From positions 1 through 14,787 of the forward strand of contig JBAVQS010000068.1 in NCBI GenBank assembly GCA_049694275.1: a stretch of 14,787 nt of DNA. Direction: 5' to 3'. Every line of letters starts with the position of its first letter. The first letter of the stretch is position 1. Positions 14,035-14,787 of the stretch are shown piece after piece. The position numbers were made by a program, and so were the translations under genes. The notes under the pieces are model-generated. The model did not search any database. It was not told where the DNA came from and saw only the letters and a list, made by a program, of their open reading frames with translations. Source of the stretch: JBAVQS01 sp049694275 (lineage in GTDB: Bacteria; Chloroflexota; Anaerolineae; UBA4142; SHND01).

Positions 14035-14068
14035 AAAAAATGCCCGCACACACATGCGGGCATTTTTT
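14035..14068. terminator. Bidirectional Rho-independent terminator
   Basis: A perfect inverted repeat, AAAAAATGCCCGCA (14035-14048) with TGCGGGCATTTTTT (14055-14068), has a CACACA loop. The A-run on the left and T-run on the right make it active on both strands. It serves fabF on the plus strand and the small broken gene on the minus strand, whose coding region ends at 14088. The roughly 100 nt between fabF and this stem hold nothing else I can identify. Confidence 0.92.
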
Positions 14069-14087
14069 ATTTTGGTGTCACGAGCTA

Positions 14088-14523
14088 TCAGGATGAGGTA
14101 AAGGCGACGCGCTGCTCAATGGGTGTAGGGGCATGGCGGTAGGCGATCCAGAGGGCAGCGCCGGCGCGGAGGGTGGGGAACCAGCCCTGGTCGACCATTT
14201 CGGACTGTCCATTGCGGATGACAATGATCTCCCGCTGGCGCAAGAGATTGACGCGATGATAGGCAAAGATCGGCTTGCCCTTCCAGAGGGTTCTGCATGC
14301 ACTCCCAGGCCACGTGGGCGTTGCCAGTGGAAGGGTTGATGCTAACGGTAGGACCGTGACTGCTCCCATCGGCGGCAATCTGAATCTCTGCGCCCTGCGG
14401 CGCGAGCGTCGAGTCGAACCAGCGCAGGGATAGGTTCCCCGCGATCCCATTGGGGGCCAGCGCCATGTCATTCGTCAGCGCATCGGCGCTGTTCGGCGCC
14501 GGTTGAATCGTCCAATTACTCAT
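14088..14523 (-). pseudogene. Small beta-propeller-like protein gene, frameshifted
   Basis: The gene starts at ATG 14523 with GGAGG seven nt upstream. It reads MSNWTIQPAP... through TGNAHVAWEC (residue 75), then continues as noise in that frame. The sensible continuation, RTLWKGKPIFAYHRV... to VAFTSS and stop at 14088, is in another frame. The switch falls at TGCATGCA (14294-14301); removing one TGCA joins the frames into 143 residues. Two degenerate blade-like units are visible: IQIAADG...VSINPSTGNAHVAWEC and IIVIRNG...FPTLRAGAALWIAYRH, as in BNR/WD-type propellers. There is no signal peptide or membrane segment. Function unknown. It may be a true pseudogene, or a sequencing or assembly error in an intact gene. 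Confidence 0.65.
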
Positions 14524-14613
14524 TGTACGCCTCCATGTAAACGAGGTCACACGCAGAGAAGGAATTCGGGGGAAAGAGCCAGGCCTTCTCCGGGAATTCC
14601 GGCCGTTGAAATA

Positions 14614-14642
14614 ATTGTAGGACGAATGGGGCGCTTTGGCAA
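14614..14642 (-). promoter_or_regulatory. Sigma70-type promoter for the small broken gene
   Basis: On the minus strand TTGCCA (14642..14637), a 17-nt spacer and TACAAT (14619..14614) form a good promoter. Transcription would begin near 14607, leaving a leader of about 84 nt. That leader can form a 7-bp stem, GAGAAGG with CCTTCTC, around a 21-nt loop. The remaining sequence from 14643 to 14737 holds nothing I can identify. Confidence 0.5.
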
Positions 14643-14737
14643 GCAGCGGCGCGAGCGGCTCGTCTGGATTTGTAGACGGCGTGTTAAAGGGCATGTGTTT
14701 CTTGCCCGGCGCTGGAAGACGCTGGCCTGGAGAGTGA

Positions 14738-14787
14738 TCAGGACTCTTGTTCGCTGCCGATCAACCCGTTGCGAATTGCATAGCGTA
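14738..14787 (-). CDS. Possible C-terminal end of a LuxR/NarL-type regulator
   Basis: On the minus strand, from the right edge, one frame reads RYAIRNGLIGSEQES and stops at TGA 14740..14738. The string YAIRNGLI strongly recalls the last helix of LuxR/GerE-type DNA-binding domains in response regulators. Only 15 residues are available, so this is a pattern match only. Confidence 0.35.
   Translation of the reverse strand, partial: RYAIRNGLIGSEQES

Noticed and set aside
14116..14294. Continuation of the small propeller gene in its first frame to 14116
   Set aside because: After residue 75 the translation becomes Pro/Arg/Cys-rich noise, while the alternative frame gives a blade-like sequence, so this part is read as out of frame.

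Overview
The window is GC-rich, tightly packed bacterial chromosome. Combined features point to Chloroflexota, perhaps an Anaerolineae relative: a multi-GAF PP2C phosphatase, a serA operon with a class V aminotransferase and a phosphomutase-like phosphatase, a MAK32-like kinase, and degenerate heptamer repeats between genes. No 16S or other marker gene is present, so this placement is an inference from gene content. I saw no tRNA, rRNA, CRISPR array, transposase or phage gene.

Left part (about 4002 to 1, minus strand): a nucleoside and ribose salvage operon, transcribed right to left. It runs PfkB kinase (probable pseudouridine kinase), pseudouridine-5'-phosphate glycosidase (psuG), nucleoside hydrolase, a second PfkB-like protein of the MAK32 type, and the first 13 codons of a probable SAM hydroxide adenosyltransferase (DUF62) cut by the window edge. 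The enzymes could together release bases from pseudouridine and other nucleosides and return ribose as ribose 5-phosphate.

Middle part (8507 to 4061, minus strand): a partner-switching signalling cluster. It encodes a small polytopic membrane protein of unknown function, an RsbW-like anti-sigma kinase, an RsbV-like STAS antagonist and a 987-residue membrane-anchored triple-GAF PP2C/SpoIIE phosphatase. No sigma factor is nearby, so the output target is unknown.

Right part (8571 to 14068, plus strand): a divergent operon that looks like a complete serine pathway built from alternative enzymes. It has a class V aminotransferase (in place of serC), serA, and a histidine-phosphatase-family protein (in place of serB). 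Its 5' leader contains a strong promoter, an intrinsic terminator placed before the first gene, and a 19-codon ORF that runs through the terminator and ends in an ATGA overlap with the aminotransferase start. It is followed by rfbC/rmlC and fabF, ending in a perfect bidirectional terminator.

Far right (14088 to 14787, minus strand): a small beta-propeller-like gene with a good promoter and ribosome binding site. It is broken by a frameshift that a 4-bp TGCA tandem duplication explains exactly. Beyond it is what may be the last 15 codons of a LuxR/NarL-type regulator entering from the right edge.
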